Source: Andeanibacterium sp036384795 (lineage in GTDB: Bacteria > Pseudomonadota > Alphaproteobacteria > Sphingomonadales > Sphingomonadaceae). From it: a DNA stretch of 64,000 nt. The stretch's first letter is position 1, and every line of letters begins with the position of its first letter. A program made the position numbers and the translations under genes. The notes below the pieces were generated by a model, which saw only the letters and a program-made list of their open reading frames with translations, was not told the DNA's origin and ran no database searches. Below, in pieces: positions 17,924 to 25,221 of the stretch. The stretch covers positions 1 through 64,000 of the forward strand of contig DASVLP010000082.1 in NCBI GenBank assembly GCA_036384795.1, written 5' to 3'.

Positions 17924-18202
17924 TCAGTTGAAATCGACCGAGACGTGCCGCCCCGCGCGGGTGGTCTGACGATAGATTTCCTCGCCGCTCGGGGCCTGGC
18001 TGTCTCGCGCAGCACCCGGTTCCTGTAACCGGACCACGGCCGCGCGGACGATCACCGCCGTCGCGCCGGCGGTGGCGTGGACCCCGCCTCCCGCCTGCGA
18101 GTGCGCCGTTCCCGATTGCCCGGCCGCGGCGGGAGGCGCGGGTTTGCCGCCTTGCGGCGCGGCGGCCGCGGCAAGCATCAGCAGCGATGCGGCAATGGTC
18201 AT
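17924..18202 (-). CDS. Small exported hypothetical protein
   Basis: A 92-residue protein with a likely signal peptide (MTIAASLLMLAAAAAPQGG) followed by a low-complexity Ala/Gly/Pro region and a C-terminal segment SGEEIYRQTTRAGRHVSVDFN-like in composition. An ATG 12 codons upstream (18238) is also open, but the signal peptide begins at 18202. It converges on the zinc-ribbon gene with a 13-base gap. No family is recognised, and the ribosome-binding site is weak. Confidence 0.5.
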   Translation of the reverse strand: MTIAASLLMLAAAAAPQGGKPAPPAAAGQSGTAHSQAGGGVHATAGATAVIVRAAVVRLQEPGAARDSQAPSGEEIYRQTTRAGRHVSVDFN

Positions 18203-18378
18203 GGGCGTCTGTTCACCCGGCTTTAGCCATGTTCTCAAGCGACTTGAAAACGATGTTCCATCGCGGGAATTGTTCCGCGCGGATTTTCTACGGCCGGGCT
18301 GCTTGCAGGGGTCTGACCCCTCTGCTAAGGGCGCGCACCTACCCCGGGGGGCCGCGCTTCAAGGCCCTTGGCGATGAT

Positions 18379-18465
18379 GCGGTCGTGGCGGAACTGGTAG
18401 ACGCGCAACGTTGAGGTCGTTGTGGGCGAAAGCCCGTGGAAGTTCGAGTCTTCTCGACCGCACCA
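18379..18465 (+). tRNA. tRNA-Leu(GAG)
   Basis: An 87-base class II tRNA. The acceptor stem GCGGTCG pairs perfectly with CGACCGC at the 3' end, followed by A and an encoded CCA. The anticodon stem CAACG/CGTTG encloses the loop TTGAGGT, anticodon GAG. A long variable arm (GGGCGAAAGCCC) and the T-arm GAAG-TTCGAGT-CTTC are present. The anticodon reads CTC and CTT leucine codons. A hairpin AGCCCCGAGGGGCT lies four bases downstream (18469-18482) and could aid 3'-end formation. Confidence 0.97.
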
Positions 18466-18608
18466 ATCAGCCCCGAGGGGCTCCAAAACTGATAGGCCAT
18501 AAGGGCTTGCGGAGGAAACGGTGCGGCCGCGCGGCGGTTTGCCGCACGTGGTGCTGGAAGTGGCGGTTGCAGACCGGCCGAACGGCAACGGGCTGGGGCG
18601 GAATATCC

Positions 18609-20213
18609 CTACCGGGCCTTCGCGATGAACCCGGCGGCCCGCTCCGCCACCATCATTACCGGCAGGTTGGTGTTGCCGCCGGGCAGGCGCGGGAAGATCG
18701 AGGCGTCGGCGACGCGCAGGCCGTCGATGCCGCGCACCCGCAATTCACCGTCGACGACCGACGCGTCGTCCGCGCCCATCCGGCACGTGCCGCTCGGGTG
18801 ATAGGCGGTCGCGGCGCTCGCGCGGATATAGTCCATCACTTCGTCGTCGTTTGCGAGATCGACGGGCGGGCGGCGGATCGGTCCGGTGACGGCGGCGAGC
18901 GCAGGCTGGTCGAGCAGGCGGCGCAAGGTGTGATAGCCGCGCAGCATCTCGGCGCGATCGCCGGGATCGGCGAGCAGGTTGAAGAAGATGCGCGGGGCGT
19001 CGGCCGGATCGGCCGAGCGCAATTTCAGCCAGCCGCGGCTTTTCGGATAATTCAGCGACCACATCGCGCCCATCCGCGCGCCGAACCGTTTGCGCAGCCC
19101 GGGAAACCATACCCGGCTTTCGATCGCGAGCGGGATCAGCAGGAGATGGAGATCGACCTGCGGGTCGTCCGGATGGGTCGCGACGTTGGCGCTGATCGCG
19201 AGCGGCGGCGCGCCGAACACGCCCTTGCCGGCGAGCAGCCAGCGCAACGCGGAGAGCGCCATGCGGTCGAACCGCAACTCGCGCTCGAACGCGAGGTGCC
19301 GGTCGAGCAGGTCGAATTCCATTCCCGCGCCGGGATGGTCATGCAGGTTCTCGCCGACGCTCGGACTGTGCGCCACGACGGGAATGCCCCATTCCGCCAG
19401 CTCCCCGCCCGGGCCGATGCCCGACAGCAGCAGCAATTGCGGCGAATTGATCGAGCCGCCGCACAGCACTACCTCGCGTGCCGCCAGCACTTCGCGGGCT
19501 TCGCCGCCTTTGCGATAGACCACGCCCGTTGCGCGTCCGTCGCTCACGCTCACCCGCTCCGCGAGTGCCCCGGTGCGGACTTCGAGGTTCGGGCGACCCA
19601 ACGCGGGACGCAAGTAGGCATCGGCCGCGCTGTCGCGCCGGCCGTTGCGGGTGGTGAAATCCGGCATGCCGAAGCCGTCCGTGCGCTCGCCGTTGAAGTC
19701 CTCGGTGATCGGAAAGCCGAGCGAACGGGCGGCCGCGACAGCGTTCGCCATCAGCGGGCTCGGGGCCGGATGCGGCTCGACATGCAGGGGCCCCGAACCG
19801 CCGTGCCATTCGCTCTCGCCGCGCCAGTGGGTTTCGAGCCGCTTGAACACCGGCAGCACGTCGTCCCAGCCCCAGCCGACAAGGCCGAGATCGCGCCAAT
19901 GGTCGTAGTCGGCGGCATGCCCGCGGATCGCCATCATGCCGTTGAGCGAGCTCGTGCCGCCGAGCATCTTGCCGCGCGCGACCGGCAGGCGGCGGCCGCC
20001 CAGTTGCGGCTCGGGCTCCGACATGAAGCCCCAGGTAAGCTCCGGATTGGGCCACAGCTTGGAGACCGCGAGCGGGATTTTCACGTCCCAGCGCCGGTCG
20101 CTGCCTCCCGCCTCGAGCAGCAGTACGCTGTTGCGTGGATCTTCGCTCAGCCGGTTGGCGAGCACGCAACCGGCCGAGCCCGCGCCGACGACGATGTAAT
20201 CGAACCGTTCCAT
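18609..20213 (-). CDS. GMC-family FAD oxidoreductase (choline dehydrogenase-like)
   Basis: A 534-residue flavoprotein oxidising alcohols. Seen: the FAD-binding motif VVGAGSAGCVLANRL, GMC signature 1 region GGTSSLNGMMAIRG, signature 2 GSINSPQLLLLSGIGP, the active-site His segment AYHPSGTCRMG and the C-terminal Asn in GGNTNLPVMM. The ATG at 20213 is chosen over an upstream TTG because homology begins at ERFDYIVVGAG. It is the last of three genes with two DUF3237 genes, eight bases after the second, under possible control of the divergent AraC regulator. The substrate is unknown. Confidence 0.9.
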   Translation of the reverse strand: MERFDYIVVGAGSAGCVLANRLSEDPRNSVLLLEAGGSDRRWDVKIPLAVSKLWPNPELTWGFMSEPEPQLGGRRLPVARGKMLGGTSSLNGMMAIRGHAADYDHWRDLGLVGWGWDDVLPVFKRLETHWRGESEWHGGSGPLHVEPHPAPSPLMANAVAAARSLGFPITEDFNGERTDGFGMPDFTTRNGRRDSAADAYLRPALGRPNLEVRTGALAERVSVSDGRATGVVYRKGGEAREVLAAREVVLCGGSINSPQLLLLSGIGPGGELAEWGIPVVAHSPSVGENLHDHPGAGMEFDLLDRHLAFERELRFDRMALSALRWLLAGKGVFGAPPLAISANVATHPDDPQVDLHLLLIPLAIESRVWFPGLRKRFGARMGAMWSLNYPKSRGWLKLRSADPADAPRIFFNLLADPGDRAEMLRGYHTLRRLLDQPALAAVTGPIRRPPVDLANDDEVMDYIRASAATAYHPSGTCRMGADDASVVDGELRVRGIDGLRVADASIFPRLPGGNTNLPVMMVAERAAGFIAKAR

Positions 20214-20221
20214 CGAAAAAT

Positions 20222-20674
20222 TCAGACCACCTTCCAATAGCGGAACAGCGAGCCTTGCGGGTTGCGCCGGCCGACACCCACGAACAACGTGCGATTGAGC
20301 CAGTCGTAGGGCCCTTGCGGCGCCTCGAAGCGCGGAGTCATCCGCATGTAATAGCTCGCCGGATCGACTTCTTCGCCCGCGAGCAGCGCCTTGACCACCT
20401 CGGGCGGAGCGGCGCGCACGCCGGTGCTGCGCTTCAGGATCGCCGCCCCATCGTCGGTTTCGAGCAGGTACTGCGATTCGAAGCGCCCGCCGCCGTCGGC
20501 CCAGACGTGAGGGAAATCGCCGCCGCTGCCCGGCACGATGGTTCCCGAAATGCCGGGCCCGGCGAACGTCCCGCCTTCGACCAGCACAGCGCCGCGGGTG
20601 ATTCCGTCGGCTAGGCGAATGTGCGTCCGCTTGCCGAGGGAGAGCCGCATTTCGAAAGCGAATTCGAGCCGCAT
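20222..20674 (-). CDS. DUF3237 domain protein (second of a tandem pair)
   Basis: A 150-residue DUF3237 beta-barrel protein (LEFAFEMRLSLGKRT, GGTFAGPGISGTIVPGSGGDF, YYMRMTPRFEAP, FVGVGRR). Function is unknown; members often sit beside dehydrogenases and aromatic or sterol catabolic genes. The start overlaps the stop of the preceding DUF3237 gene (ATGA), and the GMC gene follows after eight bases. The conserved C-terminal part, missing from its neighbour, is present here. Confidence 0.85.
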   Translation of the reverse strand: MRLEFAFEMRLSLGKRTHIRLADGITRGAVLVEGGTFAGPGISGTIVPGSGGDFPHVWADGGGRFESQYLLETDDGAAILKRSTGVRAAPPEVVKALLAGEEVDPASYYMRMTPRFEAPQGPYDWLNRTLFVGVGRRNPQGSLFRYWKVV

Positions 20675-21105
20675 CAATCGATCCGCATCACGGTCAGCCG
20701 GGCGTTTCCGGGAAGGGCCTCGGCAAGGAACGCGGCCCGGACCAGGTGAGCGAGCGATCCGTCTTCGTCGGCCTCGAACAGCAGGCTGAGGCGGGTTCCG
20801 GCAAAATCTCCAGCGTCGGTGCGATACCCGTGCCCGAATGCCCGCGCGGTTGCCCCATCGGCGGCCCGGATCAGGTAGTTCACCTCGACCACAGCGACTC
20901 CGTCGCCACGCTCCAGCACCGCTTCGGAACCGCCCACCAGCACGGCCGAGAGCTCGCTTCCCTCGACGATGCCGCCGGTGATCGGAACATGCGCGCGACG
21001 GCCACCGCTGGCGAGTTTGCCGATCTCGATGGCCGTGCCACGCTCGACCGACAGATCGAACGCGTGAATCAGGCCGGGAACCGGAGTTTGATCGTCGGGT
21101 GTCAC
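20674..21105 (-). CDS. DUF3237-like protein (first of a tandem pair)
   Basis: A 143-residue protein with the same fold pattern as its downstream neighbour (LIHAFDLSVERGTAI, ITGGIVEGSELSAVLVGGSEA) but diverged, lacking the YYMRMTPRFEAP-type end. It starts with GTG at 21105 and overlaps the second DUF3237 gene by four bases, suggesting an old tandem duplication and possibly a heteromeric complex. It is divergent from the AraC-type gene, with 210 bases between. Confidence 0.75.
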   Translation of the reverse strand: MTPDDQTPVPGLIHAFDLSVERGTAIEIGKLASGGRRAHVPITGGIVEGSELSAVLVGGSEAVLERGDGVAVVEVNYLIRAADGATARAFGHGYRTDAGDFAGTRLSLLFEADEDGSLAHLVRAAFLAEALPGNARLTVMRID

Positions 21106-21315
21106 GCGGCCGGACTACAGGAACAGTTCGCGGGAACAATTGCCTAAGCGCGAAGCGCAGGGATTGGGCGCGCACTTGGTGCCGGCCGCGCAATCTCGGC
21201 TCTCCTCTTTTCCGTTGTTCCGCTTTGTGGACAGCCTCGCCGCCGCCCGGTATCCAGGGACAAAGGGCGGCCACACACGAAATGCACAGGCGCACGTCCG
21301 CAAACGGAGAGACGG

Positions 21316-22242
21316 TTGGGCCACCTCAGCTTCGCGACCCAGGCATCGAGCCGGCTTGAGCGCAGCCGGCAATGGGGCGCGTTGACCCGTGTGGAGGAGG
21401 TCGAGATCGACGACGATCGCGAATCTTCGCTGCGTGGGCTGGATTTGGGCGATCTGCGCCTGTGCCTGGTTTCGATGGGCAAGCATCGCGTCGGCCAGCG
21501 GTCCGCGCGCGACGAGGTCGCCCCCGCGCCGGTGCTGAAGTTCATCTTCCAGGAAGAAGGCGCAGCGCGGATCCGCCAGCATTCGCACGCCGTCGAGCTG
21601 CATGCCGGCCAATGGTGCGGCCTGAGGAAGAACGAGCCTTACGCGATCGAGGCCCCCGGCCATTCGCGCCAGCTCGCTTTCGCGCTGCCGTGCTGGCGCC
21701 TCAGGGATTCGCGCAAGGCGCTCGAGCCGTGGCGCGAGGCGCGCAGCTTCCGTCGCGGCGCGGGGCATATTCTGCACGCGGCCGCGTCCGCCGCGGTGGT
21801 TTCGGCCCGAAGGCTGGGCGAAGGAGATGCCCGGCTGCTCGGGACAAACCTGATCGGATTGCTCGAAATCGCGCTCCGCGCCGAACCCGCGCAGGAGATT
21901 GTCGACCTTCGCGAGGAACGGCGCCGCGCGGCGATTGAGTTCATCGAACGGCACCTTGCCGAAACGGACCTCGACGTCGGCTCGATCGCGCGCGCGCTCG
22001 GTTGTTCCAGCCGCACGATCCACAAGCTGTTCGAAGGCGAGACGCTGACCGTCGCGCGCGAGATCTGGGACCGACGGCTCGAGCGTTGCCGGCTCGAGCT
22101 GGTCGATCCGGCAATGGCGCGCCGGTCGATCACCGAGATCGCGCACGAATGGGGCTTCAGCGATTCGCAGCACTTCAGCCGCGCGTTCAAGCATCGCTTC
22201 GGCAGCACTCCGCGCGAATATCGCGCATTCGCGTTCAACTGA
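21316..22242 (+). CDS. AraC-family transcriptional regulator
   Basis: A 308-residue regulator. An N-terminal AraC-binding-like domain (about residues 30-190) is followed by a double helix-turn-helix (DVGSIARALGCSSRTIHKLF and ITEIAHEWGFSDSQHFSRAF) ending FGSTPREYR. The start is TTG at 21316 with GGAG upstream. The layout resembles FeaR/NahR-neighbouring AraC regulators with a non-cupin ligand domain. Position between the DUF3237-GMC operon and an MFS gene makes both likely targets. Confidence 0.88.
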   Translation: MGHLSFATQASSRLERSRQWGALTRVEEVEIDDDRESSLRGLDLGDLRLCLVSMGKHRVGQRSARDEVAPAPVLKFIFQEEGAARIRQHSHAVELHAGQWCGLRKNEPYAIEAPGHSRQLAFALPCWRLRDSRKALEPWREARSFRRGAGHILHAAASAAVVSARRLGEGDARLLGTNLIGLLEIALRAEPAQEIVDLREERRRAAIEFIERHLAETDLDVGSIARALGCSSRTIHKLFEGETLTVAREIWDRRLERCRLELVDPAMARRSITEIAHEWGFSDSQHFSRAFKHRFGSTPREYRAFAFN

Positions 22243-22336
22243 GCCTGCGCGACAAGTCACCCGCTTCGCAAACATGCACGTCGCAGCGCGCGGCGGCGCT
22301 TAGCTCCGGGATCGGCCGACGAGGAGGGAGAGGCAG

Positions 22337-23644
22337 GTGACCAGAAACCAGCGCGCGATCGCCCTGCTGCTGCTCGCGTCGCTCAATGCCTTCGGCTTCA
22401 TCGACCGGGTGGTGATCGCGCTCGTCACCGAAAAGATCAAAGCCGAGTTCCGGGTGAGCGACCTCGACATCGGATTGCTCGGCGGCACCGGTTTCGCGGT
22501 GATCAACGCGCTGGCAGCGGTGCCCATCGCGCGGCTCGCCGAGCGCAACAAGCGGTCGTACGTCACCGCCGGCTTCCTGCTGATCGGCTCGGCTTTCACC
22601 GCGCTGATGGGCCTGTGCGCGAATTTCACTCAGCTGCTTGCCGCTCGCCTGGGCATGGCGGTCGGCAGCGCGGCGACCGAAGCGCCGCCGCATTCGATGA
22701 TCTCGGACATGTACCCGCCCGAAAAGCGCGCCTCGGCAATCTCGTTGTTCATGCTCGGGGTGCCGGTCGCCTCGATCCTCGGCTCGTTCCTCGGCGGCAC
22801 GATCGCCCAATACTACAACTGGCGCGACACTTTCCTGTTCTTCGGGGTGATGGGCGGGGCGATCGCGCTGCTGTGCTTCGTGTTTCTCAAGGAGCCTGCG
22901 CGGCATACCGTCGCCGAAGCGGCGGGGCGGCCGGGGGCGTGGCAGGTGGTGAAAATCCTGTTCGGCTCGAAGGTGCTGGTGCTGCTGCTTGCCGGAGTGA
23001 CCTGCATCAGCATCGGCAGCTACGGAGTGAACGGGTTCCTGCCGCCCTATTTCTCGCGCAATTTCGGGCTCGACGCGGGGCGCGCGGGGCTGGCGTTCGG
23101 GCTGCTGTCGGGGATCGCCTCGCTCGTCGGGACGCTGCTCGGCGGTTACGTCAGCGAAGCGCTTGCGAAGCGCGACGGCCGCTGGCTGCTTGGCTTTCCG
23201 GCGCTCGGCTCGGTGATCGGTGCGCCGTTGTTCGCGTTGGGGATCATGACCGCCAACCTCTATGTCGCGTTCCCGATCATGCTGATCGGCGCGTTTTTCT
23301 TCTACACCGCGATGGGCCCGGCGATCGCGACGTTGCACGGCTCGCTCGACAGCTTCAGCCGCGCGACCGGCTCGGCGGTGTTCCTGCTGCTCAACCACCT
23401 GATCGGGCAGGGCGCGGGGCCGCCGCTCGCGGGCTACATCAGCGATTTGATGGCCGGCGCGAGCTACCGCGGCGGCTCGTTCGCCGCCGACTGCGCAGGT
23501 GCGGCAGCGCAAGTGCCGGGCTCGGCCTGCGCGGCGGCTTCCGCCGGCGGCCTGCAGGGCGCGATCGCGATCATGGCGGTGTTCTATTTCGTCGGCGGAT
23601 TGCTGCTCCATTTCGCCGCCCGGGCCGGGGTCAAACCGCGGTAA
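22337..23644 (+). CDS. MFS transporter (spinster-like)
   Basis: A 435-residue inner-membrane transporter with about 12 helices, starting GTG at 22337 after GGAGGGAGAGG. Motifs: FGFIDRVVIALV in helix 1, ARLAERNKRSYV in loop 2-3, and RLGMAVGSAATEAPPHSMISDM in helix 4-5, typical of the spinster/ACS-related MFS group found in sphingomonad catabolic clusters. It lies 94 bases after the AraC gene, so a catabolic substrate shared with the GMC/DUF3237 unit is likely but not shown. Confidence 0.87.
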   Translation: MTRNQRAIALLLLASLNAFGFIDRVVIALVTEKIKAEFRVSDLDIGLLGGTGFAVINALAAVPIARLAERNKRSYVTAGFLLIGSAFTALMGLCANFTQLLAARLGMAVGSAATEAPPHSMISDMYPPEKRASAISLFMLGVPVASILGSFLGGTIAQYYNWRDTFLFFGVMGGAIALLCFVFLKEPARHTVAEAAGRPGAWQVVKILFGSKVLVLLLAGVTCISIGSYGVNGFLPPYFSRNFGLDAGRAGLAFGLLSGIASLVGTLLGGYVSEALAKRDGRWLLGFPALGSVIGAPLFALGIMTANLYVAFPIMLIGAFFFYTAMGPAIATLHGSLDSFSRATGSAVFLLLNHLIGQGAGPPLAGYISDLMAGASYRGGSFAADCAGAAAQVPGSACAAASAGGLQGAIAIMAVFYFVGGLLLHFAARAGVKPR

Positions 23645-23700
23645 GTACGTTGCGCAATTCACCCGGCGCGTCGTCGAAGCGCCGCCGCCGGCCGCTTCGC

Positions 23701-24927
23701 TTACGTCGGCGGCACCTCGGCAAGCGGAGGCTTCTTCGGCGCGATGTCCGGCAGGAAAGCGGTGAGCAGGCCGATGACGGGCAGGAACGCGCAGAGCTGG
23801 TAGACCGTCTCGATGCTGGTCCTGTCGGCGAGCCAGCCGAGCGCCGCGGCGCCGAGGCCGCCCATTCCGAACGAGAAGCCGAAGAACAGGCCGGAGATCA
23901 TCCCGACTTTGCCCGGCACCAGTTCCTGCGCAAACACCACGATCGCCGGAAATGCCGAGGCGAGGACCAAGCCGATCACCACCGTCAGCGGCCCTGTCCA
24001 GAACAGGCCGACGTGCGGCAGCAGCAAGGTGAACGGCAGCGCGCCCAGGATCGAGAACCAGATCACGTACTTGCGCCCGAAGCGGTCGCCCAGCGGCCCG
24101 CCCAGGATCGTGCCCACCGCGACCGCGGCAAGGAACACGAACAAGTGAAGCTGCGAACTCTGCACCGACACGCCGAAGCGGTGGATCAGGTAGAACGTGA
24201 AGTAGCTGGTGATGCTCGCGAGATAGACGTACTTCGAGAAGATCAGCGCGAGCAGGATCGCAATCCCGCGCGTCGCATGCCCTTTGGGCAGGGCGTCTGC
24301 CGAACCCGAGCGTGCCGCGCGCAGGCGGACCAGCCCGTGATTGCGGTACCAGGTGGCGACGTTCCACAGGACCGCGCCCGAAAGCAGCGCCAACAGAGCG
24401 AAGAACACCAGGCTCGACTGGCCCCAGCGCACCACGACGAGCGCCGCGGCGAGCGGACCCAGCGCCTGGCCCGCGTTGCCGCCGACCTGGAACAGCGACT
24501 GCGCCAGGCCATGGCGCCCGCCGGCGGCCATGCGCGCGACCCGCGACGATTCGGGGTGGAACACCGACGAGCCCATGCCCAGCAGCGTCGCCCCGGCGAG
24601 CACCAGGCCGTAGCTGTGCGCCACCGACAATGTCGCCAGTCCCGCCAGGGAGAACAGCGTGCCGCCGGGCAACGCGAATGGCGTCGGCCGACGATCCGCG
24701 TAGAGGCCTACCAACGGCTGCAAGATCGACGCGGTGATCTGATAGGCGAGCGTCACCAGCCCGACCTGGCCGAAACTCAGGTGCAAGCTCGCCTTGAGGC
24801 CCGGGTAGATCGCCGGCAGCAGCGACTGCATCATGTCGTTCAGCAGATGGCAGAAGCTGACCGCGACGATCACGCCGAACACGGTGCCTTGCGCCGTGGT
24901 GGTAGGCCTGCTGGTCGCCATGTTCAT
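23701..24927 (-). CDS. MFS transporter, fosmidomycin-resistance (Fsr) type
   Basis: A 408-residue 12-helix transporter. Features shared with Fsr: FCHLLNDMMQSLLPAIYP in helix 1, VGLYADRRPTPFALPGG in loop 2-3, and VFHPESSRVARMAAGGRHGLAQS in the helix 4-5 region. Fsr exports fosmidomycin in E. coli; the natural substrate is not known. The ATG at 24927 has AGAGGT upstream and is preferred to the longer open frame. It is convergent with the spinster-like MFS gene. Confidence 0.85.
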   Translation of the reverse strand: MNMATSRPTTTAQGTVFGVIVAVSFCHLLNDMMQSLLPAIYPGLKASLHLSFGQVGLVTLAYQITASILQPLVGLYADRRPTPFALPGGTLFSLAGLATLSVAHSYGLVLAGATLLGMGSSVFHPESSRVARMAAGGRHGLAQSLFQVGGNAGQALGPLAAALVVVRWGQSSLVFFALLALLSGAVLWNVATWYRNHGLVRLRAARSGSADALPKGHATRGIAILLALIFSKYVYLASITSYFTFYLIHRFGVSVQSSQLHLFVFLAAVAVGTILGGPLGDRFGRKYVIWFSILGALPFTLLLPHVGLFWTGPLTVVIGLVLASAFPAIVVFAQELVPGKVGMISGLFFGFSFGMGGLGAAALGWLADRTSIETVYQLCAFLPVIGLLTAFLPDIAPKKPPLAEVPPT

Positions 24928-25221
24928 TTTGTACCTCTGTACGCGGGGGATCGGCGCCGCCGTAAATAAGGCATTCGCATCCTCGTCAAGCGCCACGCCG
25001 GGGGCCGTGGTATCGAGAGGCAATCGACCGCGACGGGGGTGGATCGCCTTGCGCCTCCAGTCGGTCAAGCAAGTCCGCCAGGTTTCGAACTTCTCCCTAT
25101 TCTCGAACGTCGGTAAGTAAAATATCCTAACTCCAAAGATCATCCGTCTTCACCCGATACGGTTAACAGCAACGTCAGACATATTCGGACGGAACCTGAT
25201 TTAACCGGTTTGGGGAGGCAT
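24928..25221. other. AT-richer divergent promoter region
   Basis: A 294-base gap between the divergent fsr-like and GGDEF-EAL genes. The part nearest the GGDEF gene (about 25080-25210) is clearly AT-richer than the surroundings (for example GTAAGTAAAATATCC), as expected of a promoter and leader. No repeat, RNA gene or convincing operator was found. Confidence 0.4.

Noticed and set aside
18325..18588. Minus-strand ORF reading REDSNFHGLSPTTTSTLRVY
   Set aside because: It is the antisense of the tRNA-Leu gene, a frequent false gene call in databases.
18379..18608. tRNA-Leu as an integration site with a genomic island
   Set aside because: No integrase gene nearby and no repeat of the tRNA 3' end was found in the window.
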